This document shows, piece by piece, positions 1 to 10,227 of a stretch of 24,755 bases of DNA. A program made the translations under genes and the position numbers. A model generated the notes under the pieces. It was not told where the DNA came from, searched no databases, and saw only the letters and a program-made list of their open reading frames with translations. Every line of letters begins with the position of its first letter. The stretch's first letter is position 1. The DNA comes from Dimargaris cristalligena (Eukaryota; Kickxellomycota; Dimargaritomycetes; Dimargaritales; Dimargaritaceae), in contig JANBQC010000265.1 of the NCBI GenBank assembly GCA_027576995.1, forward strand, positions 1-24,755, read 5' to 3'.

Positions 1-1824
1 TAAAGGGCGTGGGGGGCAGCTTCCCCATGACTGAAACTAGAATGCTTACCAAGTTGGAGGGGACAGGGACGGAAATATATGCGCTCACTGTATTGGACAG
101 GAGTGCATGGAAGTCAATTCAAAATGTCTTTAAAAAATGGGCATGTCTATTGCAATATAATGAATGATAAAAACCGATGAAAATTAGTAAGGATGTGGGT
201 AGGAGTAATGGGGACGAAGCAATCTAGGCAATTCCGCTAATTAATTATATCAGTGCCTGATTGGCGACTTTTGGCCGGCACCTCATAAAGTAAGGCTAAA
301 GGGCCAGGAAAAAAGAGGCCTGGAAAGCGAGGTGTTGTGGCCGGGCCTGCTTAAACCTCTGAAGTATACCCCGGCCAAACAATTTTTAGTTTTGGAAAAG
401 ATGAAGAACATCACCGAAGGTCGGTCTTCACCGTTTCCCATCCAGACGGGTACTTCGGTGACCTGGGCCCGCTTTCCAACATTCATTATTCATCAATTCT
501 ATTAGGACGACTTATTATTTATAGAAGGATGGGGCGTAACTCCAAGCCGCCAGCATCGGCGGTCTTCATTATTCCATGTATTCTTCTAGTTAGCTATAGA
601 GATTATTTACAACTGTCCATTGGGTATTCTAGTACCATAGTAGCACCAGTAAGCCGCTATGTTATATTCATTCCTACTAACCAAGTTTTATATATATACC
701 CACCGGGTATTCTCTCAGTAAAGGCAAGCAATTCTACACCCTTCGATTTTATATATTAGTTTTCTGATACCCAGTATTTTCATAGCCACGCCATCCCTTG
801 GCCCAGGCCCATTTATTGTGCCCTGTCTCAAGTTCAGACAAGACTCGTACCCGTCGAGTGCGGGTTTTCCCCGAGATCTCTGTTTACCACAAAGCTGCCA
901 CTGCTCTAGCCAATACTGATAAGGTAATCAGACCCTATTATATTGTGACATCAAGTTTGGCCACAACACAAGGCAAGGTTAACAATTAGGGATTTCATAA
1001 TTTGAGTAGCCTATTCAGGTGGGGTAGTTGGCCTAACCTTTTGCCCCCAATGCAGGGAATGGCTGGAAATGATTGTGAGCAAATATTGTACCGTTGGGTG
1101 GCGCTGCATAATGGCGCTCACCCTTGACGTGGGCTATCCCAACATTTACTGGTGTTGTGACCTACAATAGCTTCCCAGAATCCCACTGCTAAATCCCAAT
1201 TCCTAGCCTGATCAGCGGGATTACTGCATGCGATACCTGACATTAGATGTAAATAAGAGCAAAACACCCTGTGAATGCTAGACATCAGGACGTTACGCTA
1301 GCACCACTATTAAATAGAGGCTAAGCTAAGTTAATCCATCCACATAAAAACAATATATGCAATGGCCTAGGTTGACCTATAACTGTCTATTGTTGGTATG
1401 ACAGAGGAGACTGGGGGACTAATTGTCGCTAGACTCCAAAGATAAAATATATTATACGTAATAAATACAAAAGGAGCATGTGGAGGTAAAGGGATGCCAT
1501 TTCTTGGGTAGACGGTGTCAAATTAAGACTTGTTATCACTTGAACACTCGTGGGTGAACACACTCGTACCCTGACGCATACTGAAGCAAGATAGCATATT
1601 TATTAAAGCGGTATGGGTGTGGAACTGGAAAAACTACAAACGGCAGGGTGTTTTATGGTAGGCATTTTGGGTCCAGGTGATATTTCACCAAATTGCAGTG
1701 TTTGAGTTGCTTGGGAAGAATTTCCTTAGTGCATGTTTAAACAGGCGTCCGAGGATTTGGGGAGCCCAGACCTTGGCGGATGCGAGCTAAGAAGCCTATT
1801 CCACGTCATCGTCACGGGCTATAT
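1..1824. other. intergenic DNA, no supportable gene
   Basis: No recognisable protein, RNA gene or ordered repeat was found here on either strand. The best open frame is a 67-codon ATG frame on the minus strand at 283-486. It has a GCC/GTC-containing codon pattern but no domain, signal peptide or similarity that I recognise, so it is not called. The right end (about 1600-1824) is probably the 3' UTR of the small minus-strand gene that stops at 1825. Confidence 0.5.
1599..1604 (-). terminator. candidate poly(A) signal
   Basis: AATAAA on the minus strand, about 220 nt downstream of the stop codon at 1825. It is the first canonical hexamer I noticed after that stop, so it is a plausible 3'-end signal for the small spliced gene. 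Hexamers also occur by chance in AT-rich DNA. Confidence 0.3.
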
Positions 1825-2294
1825 TTACCCATCATCTTGGTCCGGCTGACTGTCGTCGCTCTTCAATCCCTGGACAGACATGTTTCCAAACACTGTGGTG
1901 AGTGTATCAGCTGGGGCTGGCCACGATGGCTGAGCTGGTGGGGAAACATGGTTCGAAATAGAACGAGTAACAGGAATTAGGGGTACTGGTTGGGCGAATC
2001 TAAGACTGTATGTCGGTCTAGTACGCGCAGTATTGGATGCATTTATAGGTTGAGCGCCTTGATTTCTGGCAGTGCCTGGTGTCATTGGTGAGACTAGGAA
2101 AACACATGGAAGTGATAAGGAATAATACGGGATTAGAACAGGCAAAATACTTAGTCATTTTCGATAGTTAAGGATTCGTTAGCTTCAGTGGGAAGGCTGG
2201 CCGATTACTTACCTCCGGATTGCCCGCTCTGGCTATCCTGCAGACCGTTGCTATTGGATCCACTATAAAAGAAATTCTTAGTATAGTCCGACAT
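1825..2294 (-). CDS. small two-exon protein, 116 aa, unknown function
   Basis: The first exon is 2294-2213, from an ATG in a CCCACCATG context. It ends at GGAG|GTAAGT in phase 1. The intron is 2212-2094 (119 nt) and ends in the pyrimidine-rich TTTTCCTAG. The second exon, 2093-1825, continues in the matching phase to TAA. The junction codon gives Val28. The predicted protein has no hydrophobic segment. It is rich in Ser, Asn, Gln, Pro and Thr, so it is probably largely disordered: a polar Gly/Ser/Gln start, a Pro/Arg/Thr-rich middle containing SPMTPGTAR (proline-directed Ser/Thr sites) and an acidic C-terminus (KSDDSQPDQDDG). I do not recognise the family. A regulatory or adaptor protein would fit but is a guess. 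The call rests on a good start context, a consensus donor and acceptor, and phase agreement. A further 3' exon cannot be excluded, because the stop overlaps a weak GGTAAAT donor-like site. Confidence 0.55.
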
Positions 2295-4109
2295 GGTGGG
2301 AAATTGGAAGGGTGAGAGCTAGCTGGCGAGTGTCGTGGGTCAGCGGGTGAAAGAATAAGCGTGATTTTGGGAGTAGAGGCGCTGGTAAAAAAGCGATGAG
2401 TGAATGTTGTTGAAGTTTGATAGAGGGGTTGATGTCCCGTATTTAAATCAAATGAACATTAGAACCGTGGCCTCGTCGGGTTTTCAGATATATAATTACT
2501 TTAGCAGACGATGGTGTGTTATTGCCAATAAACTAAAATATCATGAGCTTGTGTTTATGTATTCGGAAGGGAGGCTGGTCTTACAAAGGGTGTTAAAAGA
2601 CTAAGCACGGCTATGCGGACTAACATATGTTTACATTATACTGGTCCTTTATGTTAAGTCATTGGATTTTACGGTTAGAATACTATACAATTTTGCTTGG
2701 TAAATAATCCATGAGTATGGAATTGCTGATAACTGCGCACCAGTTGGGTGAGCACATAGTCCTATGGTATAGTGACGAGGAGACTAACAGTTACAGTTTC
2801 TACCCGACTAAGAAGCCTACCCCAATTTATTCCTCACCTACTACATCAACTATAAACATGAAATCGTGTTTTGGATATGATAGACCTCACTGTGAAATGT
2901 AGCCGAGGAAGGTGCCGTGGTTTTTCTGGACCAAGCTTAACGGAATTCTAATCAATCTGGGAACGGCTGGGTCTGGCTGTTTGAAATGTTATCAAAAATA
3001 TGTCGTACCAATCGCCATGATTGTAATTAACGTAGGACTGACTAATTAACACGGAACTTACATTATATTTCGTTTTGACATTGCAATTAACCGAAAGCTC
3101 CATCGAAGACACTGCGCCAGGGAAGACCAAGCAAGCTTAGTGCTACAGCTTAGAAATATAGTAGTCCCCCAAGGGGAAGCCAAGGCTCGACATGATAGTG
3201 TTGATTAGATGAGTTTTGGTCATTTAAACGCCATGGACACAATGCAGCTAATGGATGAGTTGGTTCCCTTAGCCGATGTGTGGGAAGAGCGACACGGCAG
3301 TTCAGGGCTAAAGTTGGCGAATAAGTAGCCTGGTCCAATCTTTGGAGGGCCCATTTTCGCTTAAAGGAAAACCCTAAGGCCGTGATAAATCCATATGAGC
3401 TTCGGCCAATGAAGAGATGGGGGCCATAGCTCGCTAGGCAATATTCATTTTCTCAACTTGCTAACCTTATTAGAACCGAACTGTATAAACTAGTAGTATT
3501 CTAATATGCCATGTAGGATAATGTTTAGTTTCATTGTCCACTCGTGGGTGGTGTTAGCCCTTTGGGGTTTGTTACATAGGGCCGGAATATATTGTAAAAA
3601 TATATTAATAAAATATACCAACTGAAAAAGTCGGGACATGCGCTACTTACGACACATTCGGTGGTTCCCATCAATCAGTATACATGAAAAGGCTACATTA
3701 AAATCAGCCGGAAAAATGTCAATGAAAGCAGTTTGATTGGAAACAAAATAAAACACTATTGATATTATTGTGGTTACTGATGCATGTTTTTCTATAGCAC
3801 TATCAAAAAATTCGACAGACAATGCAAACAACCGTGGCTTATTCAAGAGGCTTAACAAAGAATGGGGCCACCGAGTCAGTGGAATACTGACTAGCATTCA
3901 AAATGAATTCCGGTATTTAATATTATTGGTGTAGCCCTTTCAACAAGCCAATTCGGTGCTTTCCATCAAAGCAATCAAAGGACTGTATTCCAATTCCCTA
4001 CATTATTCATACAACTGCAGTGTCATGATAAATGTATTAGGAGGATTTAAACCAAAAGATTTGTTGTGCTTAATAACCAATAGGATTATAGCCGATTGAT
4101 CTTTGAGGA
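2295..4109. other. intergenic DNA, no supportable gene
   Basis: Open frames of 60-84 codons occur on both strands (for example 2404-2604 plus, 3643-3897 minus), but none has a recognisable domain or a clear splice partner. The minus frame 3643-3897 ends at a donor-like C|GTAAGT, but I could not find a convincing downstream exon. The part just upstream of 2294 should contain the promoter of the small spliced gene. No clear TATA element was seen there. Confidence 0.5.
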
Positions 4110-4197
4110 CTGGGTGATGATAGCACCCAGTTCTATTAATGAGGTGCGGGAATTCGGCCTTGTTGAAGGATCACCTTCCTTCGACTATTCCCGCCAC
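4110..4197. repeat. compound inverted repeats (hairpins)
   Basis: The first hairpin has perfect 7-bp arms, CTGGGTG (4110-4116) and CACCCAG (4124-4130). The second has outer arms GTGCGGGAAT (4144-4153) and ATTCCCGCCAC (4187-4197), which pair with one bulged base. A third, inner stem GAAGG-ATCA-CCTTC (4165-4178) is nested inside the second. Together they lie at the left edge of the CpG-poor block, so they may mark the end of an inserted element or a transcription-end structure. This is inference. Confidence 0.5.
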
Positions 4198-5075
4198 TTG
4201 ATTCCACTATTCCATATATCCCCTTCATTATATACTCATCTACTATTAGTTATTTATTATAAAACTATCTAGTGGTGTCTTCCAGCAACTTATATGCTGG
4301 TCCGACATCTTTATCATTAGTCTACTCAGCTATATAAAACCGAACCAACTCATATAGTTATTCTGGAGTTAATTAGTCACACCTCATAATCCCTTTTTAC
4401 TAGTTAACTCACCTTTATATTGGTACCCATCACTATTGTTATCTATAAAGTACCTTTCACAACTTTACTTTGTGTCCTCCTAATACCCCTTCCACCTTGG
4501 TGTTGGTATTATAGCTATTACTAGTGTTTTTCCCTATGCTAATATTTATTATTAGTCTCTATCATTTACTGGATGCAAAGTGTTTCTGTTAGAAAGCCAG
4601 CTCTTACCTCTATCATATTTTATTCTTGGAGATTCTCCCATCATATAGAGAATTATATCACAACTCTCTTCAGAGTTAATAGTTATATAATACAATGCAA
4701 AGTAGAATGTATTCCACACAACTCTCACAGATTTCTTTTTTTTCATTTAATTTGATATATTAAGGCTTTGCATCATCATATATCCATTCATTCTAATAGT
4801 TTCTATATAGTTGAATATTCATTATTATTACCTAAGTTAACTACTCTTAGTCTATCAAGAGTCCTGAGGATAGGCTTCTAACAGTAGGTGGGGCTTAGGC
4901 TCAGCTAAGCAGGCTACTAGCATTAGGTATAGGGTATAGTACTAACTAATAAAGGCTAAGTATCAGTATATGCAAGGGATATACAGTGGGTATACTTACT
5001 AATTAGTATAAGAGGAAGTGAGTATATATAGAGTTTATTGGGGTTAACTAAGGCTAGGAATAAGCTAAGGAATCT

Positions 5076-5099
5076 AACTGGCCCCAATAGGGCCCAGTT
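5076..5099. repeat. 24-nt imperfect palindrome
   Basis: AACTGG at 5076-5081 pairs with CCAGTT at 5094-5099, and CCC pairs with GGG inside, leaving an AATA loop and one mismatch. It lies inside the CpG-free block. Its role is unknown. It could be part of a transposon subterminal repeat. Confidence 0.45.
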
Positions 5100-5649
5100 A
5101 TATATACTATTATAATTACAAAGTACCTAAAAGGTAAGATTAATAATATAGGGTTTATATTTATTGAATAGAGTATAATAACCAGGAAAGAGCCTCCTTG
5201 AACTATGGAGGGAGCAGGGGGTGCAGTATAAGACCATTTCCAGCCTCAGGCCAGGTACTATCCTTATTATCTGGGCCATTCCTATTAGCCAATACAGTAC
5301 CATCCTAATCCAGAAGAATCTACTACTAGATAACCTAGCACCTACTAAAGAAGGTCAACATAATTATAATAATATACAGGGATAACTCCAGAGGGAGGTC
5401 ATAAGGGGAGGATACTACTAAGACTAAGGTATAGATAATTGGGTTGGCCAGATGGCCATGAGGACTTGGAAGACTCTGATGGTAACTGGAAGAGTCTTCA
5501 GATCAGTACTTGAGTGATTAGTATAAAGAGGCAGAGTCCTAGAAGGGGAAGGGTTATATAATATAGGATAATCCTATAGTACTAGGGGTAACTATGGGAA
5601 GGTTAATATGGCACCATAAGGCCTAATATAGTCAGATACTAAGTCAGCC

Positions 5650-6463
5650 AGATTAGGGTAGATTAGATGGTTTGATGCCTCTCTCAATGGATCTTGTATA
5701 CAACTGGCCCAAATCCCTTCTGCACCAATTTATCATGTCTTGAAAATAGTGAGCCTTTATATTGGCCAACCAGCATCTAAAAATAGGCACATTTACTGAA
5801 TAACTAACCCCACACAGGTGGTATGGATTGGTTTATTGGTAGATGCTAAATTGCAGCTAAAATGGAGCCTGCAAACCCAAATTGTGGTAGGCAAAGTGTC
5901 CTCACTAAATAGTTTCTGGGGGCCCTTCATATTTACTGGAACAATGCCCAGCTTCATTGGGCTCTGATCCATCAGTATTCCTACCTGGCCCATCTGTTAT
6001 TGATTCTCAACTATTGGCAACTGGCTATTCAACTTGGTCTGTGCCTACCTGTTTATGGATAGCATGTATCCTGCTAAATAATGTGTATCAGGAAGGACCA
6101 GTATTTCTGAATCCTGGATAATAAGAGTGCAGCTGACTGTCCCTACTTGGAATGTATGTGAGTAGTCCTACATGTACCCATAAGTGTAGTGCCACCCAGA
6201 GGTCGGCACTTATCCCCGGACTATGGATAGCCAGTCCTCATTATCAGAGGGAGGAATATGCCATGATATGCAATGGCAGTATCATTCCCATTATTTACCC
6301 ATAAAAACATACTGCCTATACTGTGGCATACACAAAAAACTAACAAAATATTACTTATTTCTTTATACTCGCAGTTTGCATTAAAAAAGTCCACCATTCT
6401 TCCTTGCATTTAAAAGTCTGACCTATTTTTTGGTGGATTCCTTGTCATTCCATCTTGTTCCAT
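5650..6463 (-). pseudogene. decayed Tc1/mariner-like transposase fragments
   Basis: On the minus strand an ATG at 6463 opens a short frame that is broken by TAA at 6410-6412 and resumes in the same frame. It reads NPPKNRSDF, stop, MQGRMVDFFNANCEYKEISN, which resembles the N-terminal helix-turn-helix of Tc1/mariner transposases. About 200 codons further on (near 5740-5780), across frame changes, come LDAGWP and then KAHYFQDMINW. This resembles the conserved stretch around the second catalytic Asp of that family (QDNAP..HKA....W). A later frame has W-A-S-C followed by D and E at spacings like the WP..SPDLNPIE motif. The spacing between the two regions fits a roughly 340-residue transposase. Stops and frameshifts are frequent, so the copy is dead. 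No terminal inverted repeats were identified, and a different transposon type is possible. Confidence 0.35.
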
Positions 6464-6770
6464 TCTTGACCCTTTTTCTATGTCCCTTTCCTTATATCCA
6501 GCAGCCCCTAAGGCCCATAGGATAATTATATAAGTAACCAGTGAATTCCCACTTGTTTGGGACAACAATCATCACTCATTTTAATATTCCTTGAACTCAA
6601 TAATAACTTTTATTGATTATTAATTATCAACTCCCTTGTTTTTATTGTTTCTCAATAAACTTTGACACTCCTCATTTATTCCCCTGTTCCCCTTCTGGTT
6701 TACTACCCATCCACCCCTCTGTAGCCTCAACATAATGACACCCAACTCTGCCCCTGTCTCCTCTAACTCC

Positions 6771-7680
6771 GTGAACCTCTAGTCTTCAACAACCAGGGAG
6801 CTGGCCACCACGACTTTTGGCCATGCTGATAAGGAGGACACTGCCTCCTTGCAAAACCCAAAGGCCGCTGGCAATAGGCTGGACCTCCCAGGTAGTACAC
6901 AAGCCCACAATCCCCTGACAACCCATTGTCCTTGCAGAGCTATTTTGATCAATCCCAGTCATCAGTTACTTATTTACAACTAGCTGACAATGCTATGGTC
7001 GCTGTACTATGGCCACTGGTTGCCCATAAGCTCTCGATTCCCCATCTGACATTATGTGGCACAGGATACTAAACGGACATCTATGCGACACTAGTATATG
7101 ATTGTCCTCGGCTTAAATATATTTTAATAGTGGATCAAAACGCCATTATTTTACATGATATGCCGACTATCGACTTCCAGAGATCCACCCTCCCGGTCGG
7201 TCGATAAAAGGTTCCAAAACCAAACAGGTGTCACGAACGGACATCATATCACACAATCCTAACACTCCAAAATTGGCCATGAGTACTCGGCCTAAGCCTC
7301 TTAGCCATCTACCTTACTGAATTTACATGTCGAACCCAAAAGCCGATCTAGAATATATAATACCGTATACCCCTCCGTTATTCGAGTATGACGAAGTAAT
7401 ACAGGCGATGTGGCCCAACCTCCCTACCAACACACTTGCCTTGAGTTTATCTTACTGGACTACTGGCATTTATATTATAATCAAAATAAAGCACACACCG
7501 AATATTATTTCGCACGTATTATATTCGTAGTACTTTAATTAATAACAAAGCCTGTATGGCTATGACTGCCTTTATCAAGGCGATGTGGGTTTAGAAATAC
7601 CCTGAACCGATATCCAAATAATCGCTATATGTATTCAGTACAGCTGAATGAGAACAGGCATCCACCCCAAATGGACCTAT
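6771..7680. other. intergenic DNA, unresolved open frames only
   Basis: CpG becomes normal again here. A frame starting at ATG 6735 meets TAG at 6780 and is then open for about 65 codons. It could be a gag-like or gene remnant, but I recognise no motif. Another ATG frame of 67 codons lies at 7327-7530 (plus) without a domain. The region from about 7560 to 7680 is the 3' flank of the minus-strand sulfurtransferase gene. Confidence 0.4.
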
Positions 7681-9645
7681 TTAACTGCGATACTTATGCG
7701 AGGGCGGTTGTTGGGTGTCACTATTACGCCCCAAGGCTTCGGCCTGTTTCCGGCGCAAATAAGCCTTCCGGGCATCAAAGCGGGCCCTCAGATCATTTTC
7801 AGTCAACGGGGTGGTTGGTGCATCAAAGGCAAAGTCGTCGTAATCCCGCCACATGGGACTTTCCACTCGGGAAGCGTAGTCGAGCCACGAGCCATCGTAG
7901 AGCGAAACGCGAGGGGCCCCGATTTCCCGGAGCGCTAGGTAAATGACGGCGGCGGTCACGCCACTACCACAGGAGGTAATTAGGGGTTTCTGAATATCCA
8001 CGCCCTGCTGCTCAAAGTAGGCCCGCAGCTCCTCGCGGGGTTTCAGAGTGATGGCGTTCGAATCGGGATTGCGGTTGACGAGGTCCTCGAAATGGGTGTT
8101 GATGGAATAGGGGATCTGGCCACTGGGTACTCCCGGGCGGGGTTCAGGAATTTTACCGGTGAATCGGTCGGGGGCTCTGGCGTCCAGGACGTATTCGAGG
8201 GAGCTTTCGTCGATGTTCTTCCCCAGATCCTGCTGGTTAAATAGCTCAAAATTGGCTATTACATCGGCGTGCTTGCGGACGAGTCGGACGTGCCGTTTGC
8301 ATTTATAGTGGTCTTGGGACTATTGACCAAATTGGAGAGGTGGGCGAGGAGAAAGGGGAATATTAAAATATGAATCAGCGTTAATAAATTCGGGGGTTTA
8401 CTGTGGTCAATATTTGCGGACTCGTGAATAACGGAAGGTGATGATTGGAGTTGGGCAGGAGTGGGGGGTTATTGAACACTCGGTATAAAACCCTGCTCAA
8501 CCTCCAACGGGCAATATATTTAAAATACCGGATACTACCTACCTTGGGCAAGCGGGATAGATCATCCATTCCGCTGAATGTGGGTCGTTTTTCGGCCACC
8601 CATTTGGCCAATCCACCGTCAAGCACCGATACATTCTTATGGCCAAAGACCTTGAACATCCAGTACACCCGGCAGGCTGAGAACAAGTACGAGTTGTCGT
8701 AGACCACGACGTGAGAGTCCTTATTAATGCCTAGAGTATCCATAGCTTTGCCGAAATCTTCGGCCGAAGGTAACAGGTGGGGTAGAATGGGATGCCGCAT
8801 GGAGATGCTTTCAATTTCCAGGTAGCGAGCGTGCTATGTAACAAGGTCACGGAAGTGGTGTTGTATAGAGTAAATATATATTACATAAATCATCTTGTTA
8901 GGGCAGGTGACATGCACTTAAGGCCTATAAATTAACGGGACGAGTTTCTCCCGAGACCTGTTGGCCAAGGTGTAATGGCTTGACCCTTACCTTAATATGG
9001 TTCTGAAGCCACTCATCACGCATATCCCGGCGGCTGAAGGGCATGACCCAGGAGCCGTCCACGGGGACGACCTTATCGAGATTAGCCTCGAGCCAGTCGG
9101 TTGAGACGAGTGCGCCTAGTTAGGCACCAGTTAGTGAAATACAGGAATACATATTGATATGGGTTGAGCCAATCTGAAATAACCCGAGGGCCGGGGCGGG
9201 TATTTCGTATGCGATGACAGGGTAGAAAGAAGGGAAGGGGAGGCAGACTAAAAAACTAGAGCAGACACTTACTATCAGCATCGCCCTTGACTTCGCCCTC
9301 TTCGGTTACGTATTCGGGGGGCTCCTGGTAGCACGCTTCAGCTAGACTGATGTCTTGTTCTTGCATTTCCTCCTTGAGTTCCCGCTCGATGGCTGCTTCG
9401 TCGTAGCTGTCGGCGATGGAATATTGGTTGGAGTTGAATGCGATGGTTGGGCGCTTCCTCTGGGCGTAGAGGGTAGATTGAGAATGAAAGGCGGCCCAAG
9501 TCACAGCCGGGAACAGGTTCGGGACGACGGTAGGGATGGTGGGAATGCGGGACGGTAAGGAACGAAGTGTCCAGGAGGACCAATGGGTTCGGGACCGGGT
9601 TTGGGGGAGCTTGGAAACTAAGGAGCGATTGAAGGAGGACTGCAT
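7681..9645 (-). CDS. TUM1: 3-mercaptopyruvate/thiosulfate sulfurtransferase, mitochondrial
   Basis: Two-domain rhodanese-fold enzyme that moves sulfane sulfur from 3-mercaptopyruvate to an acceptor. Yeast Tum1 feeds sulfur into the Urm1 relay for tRNA U34 thiolation. Four exons: 9645-9273, 9115-8991, 8833-8543, 8319-7681. Introns are 157, 157 and 223 nt, all donors are GTAAGT-like, and phases agree. The product is 475 aa against about 300 for the family. Residues 1-125 are an extension: an Arg/Ser-rich, acid-free start that looks like a mitochondrial presequence, then an acidic linker (AAIERELKEEMQEQ). The N-terminal rhodanese domain is about 126-255 (ALVSTDWLEANLDKVVPVDG, VVVYDNSYLFSACR, SVLDGGLAKW). 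The C-terminal domain is about 295-415 (VLDARAPDRF, then the active loop CGSGVT with Cys380, then LYDGSWLDY). CGSGVT rather than CRKGVT favours mercaptopyruvate as substrate. A charged tail of about 60 residues follows. The usual GHIPGS is degenerate here (GQIPYS). The gene diverges from the TRM82 homologue. Confidence 0.9.
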
Positions 9646-10227
9646 TGTGCAGGTGAGGGAGAGAAACGGAGAGAATGGCCGAGAACAATGAGTTATTTAG
9701 AACGAATAGGTAAGGCAAGGGGGGTATGGTGCTGGTTAGCAGTCTACTCGTGCGGGGTTGCTATATGATGTGGTCACGATTAAATGGCTCAATATTAATT
9801 TTACTTTATTGGCGTGTGCAAGTAGGGGGCTGGTTTACTTAGGAGAGGAGGTAGGTTTGTCTGAGAAAACCTCCTTTTCTGCTCACTTAAGCCTGGAAAC
9901 CAGGACACACGGGTATTGGTGGAGAAGGTTTTGGATGTTACACACATTACAGCTGGCGCTGTCTTGTCTCCCCCATTTCCTATTGCTCATTTGGCTAGCT
10001 TATAACCCAGTGAACCCTTTAATAGCTGCTGCCCAAAAAAACAGCCCGCGACGCGTCCATAGCACCCCCCCACCTGTGTAGCTCTGGACCCTTTTCACCT
10101 TGTAGTATCCCCCAGAGTCTCTGTGGCCTAGCCTTATAACAACTAATAATTGGACCCTCTCCTCGCCTCATTCCACTATATCTGACCTACTTTATCCCTT
10201 CATTGGTTTTATTCCATTTCCTACGCT
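9646..10227. promoter_or_regulatory. divergent promoter region, sulfurtransferase / TRM82
   Basis: These 582 bp separate the start codons of two divergent genes and must hold both promoters unless an unseen gene lies between. Both flanks are pyrimidine-rich on the respective coding strand: CTCTCCGTTTCTCTCCCTC just before the sulfurtransferase ATG, and a CT-rich leader from about 10080 to 10227 before the TRM82 ATG. A 107-codon frame at 9758-10081 starts with TTG, has no recognised domain and is not called. No clear TATA box was seen. Confidence 0.5.

Larger units (their letters stand above)
4200..6770. mobile_element. CpG-depleted AT-rich block, probable decayed mobile DNA
   Basis: From 4343 to 6203 I find no CG dinucleotide at all in about 1.86 kb, and only two or three more up to 6769. 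Several dozen would be expected from base composition, and CG is common in the flanking intergenic DNA. The strand composition also switches inside: about 4200-4860 is pyrimidine-rich on the plus strand, about 4870-5640 purine-rich. No long open frame survives. In fungi and other eukaryotes this pattern is typical of transposon DNA that was methylated and then lost CpG by deamination. The minus strand at about 5650-6463 shows transposase-like fragments (separate entry). Positions 4200-5640 hold nothing that I can assign. The exact ends are unknown: no long terminal repeats or target duplications were recognised. Confidence 0.55.

Noticed and set aside
1948..1958. GGTTCGAAAT, tRNA B-box-like
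   Set aside because: Lies inside exon 2 of the small spliced gene (other strand); no A box, no cloverleaf.
3643..3897. 84-codon minus frame ending at a donor-like GTAAGT
   Set aside because: No convincing downstream exon, AT-rich codons unlike the confident genes, no domain.
9256..9645. Unspliced 129-residue protein from sulfurtransferase exon 1
   Set aside because: The frame contains a consensus donor GTAAGT near its end, and splicing there joins in phase to the rhodanese domain, so reading through is unlikely.
9675..9710. Possible plus-strand first exon ATGGCCGAGAACAATG... ending at AG|GTAAGG
   Set aside because: No downstream acceptor gives a matching phase and a sensible protein. It lies in the sulfurtransferase promoter.
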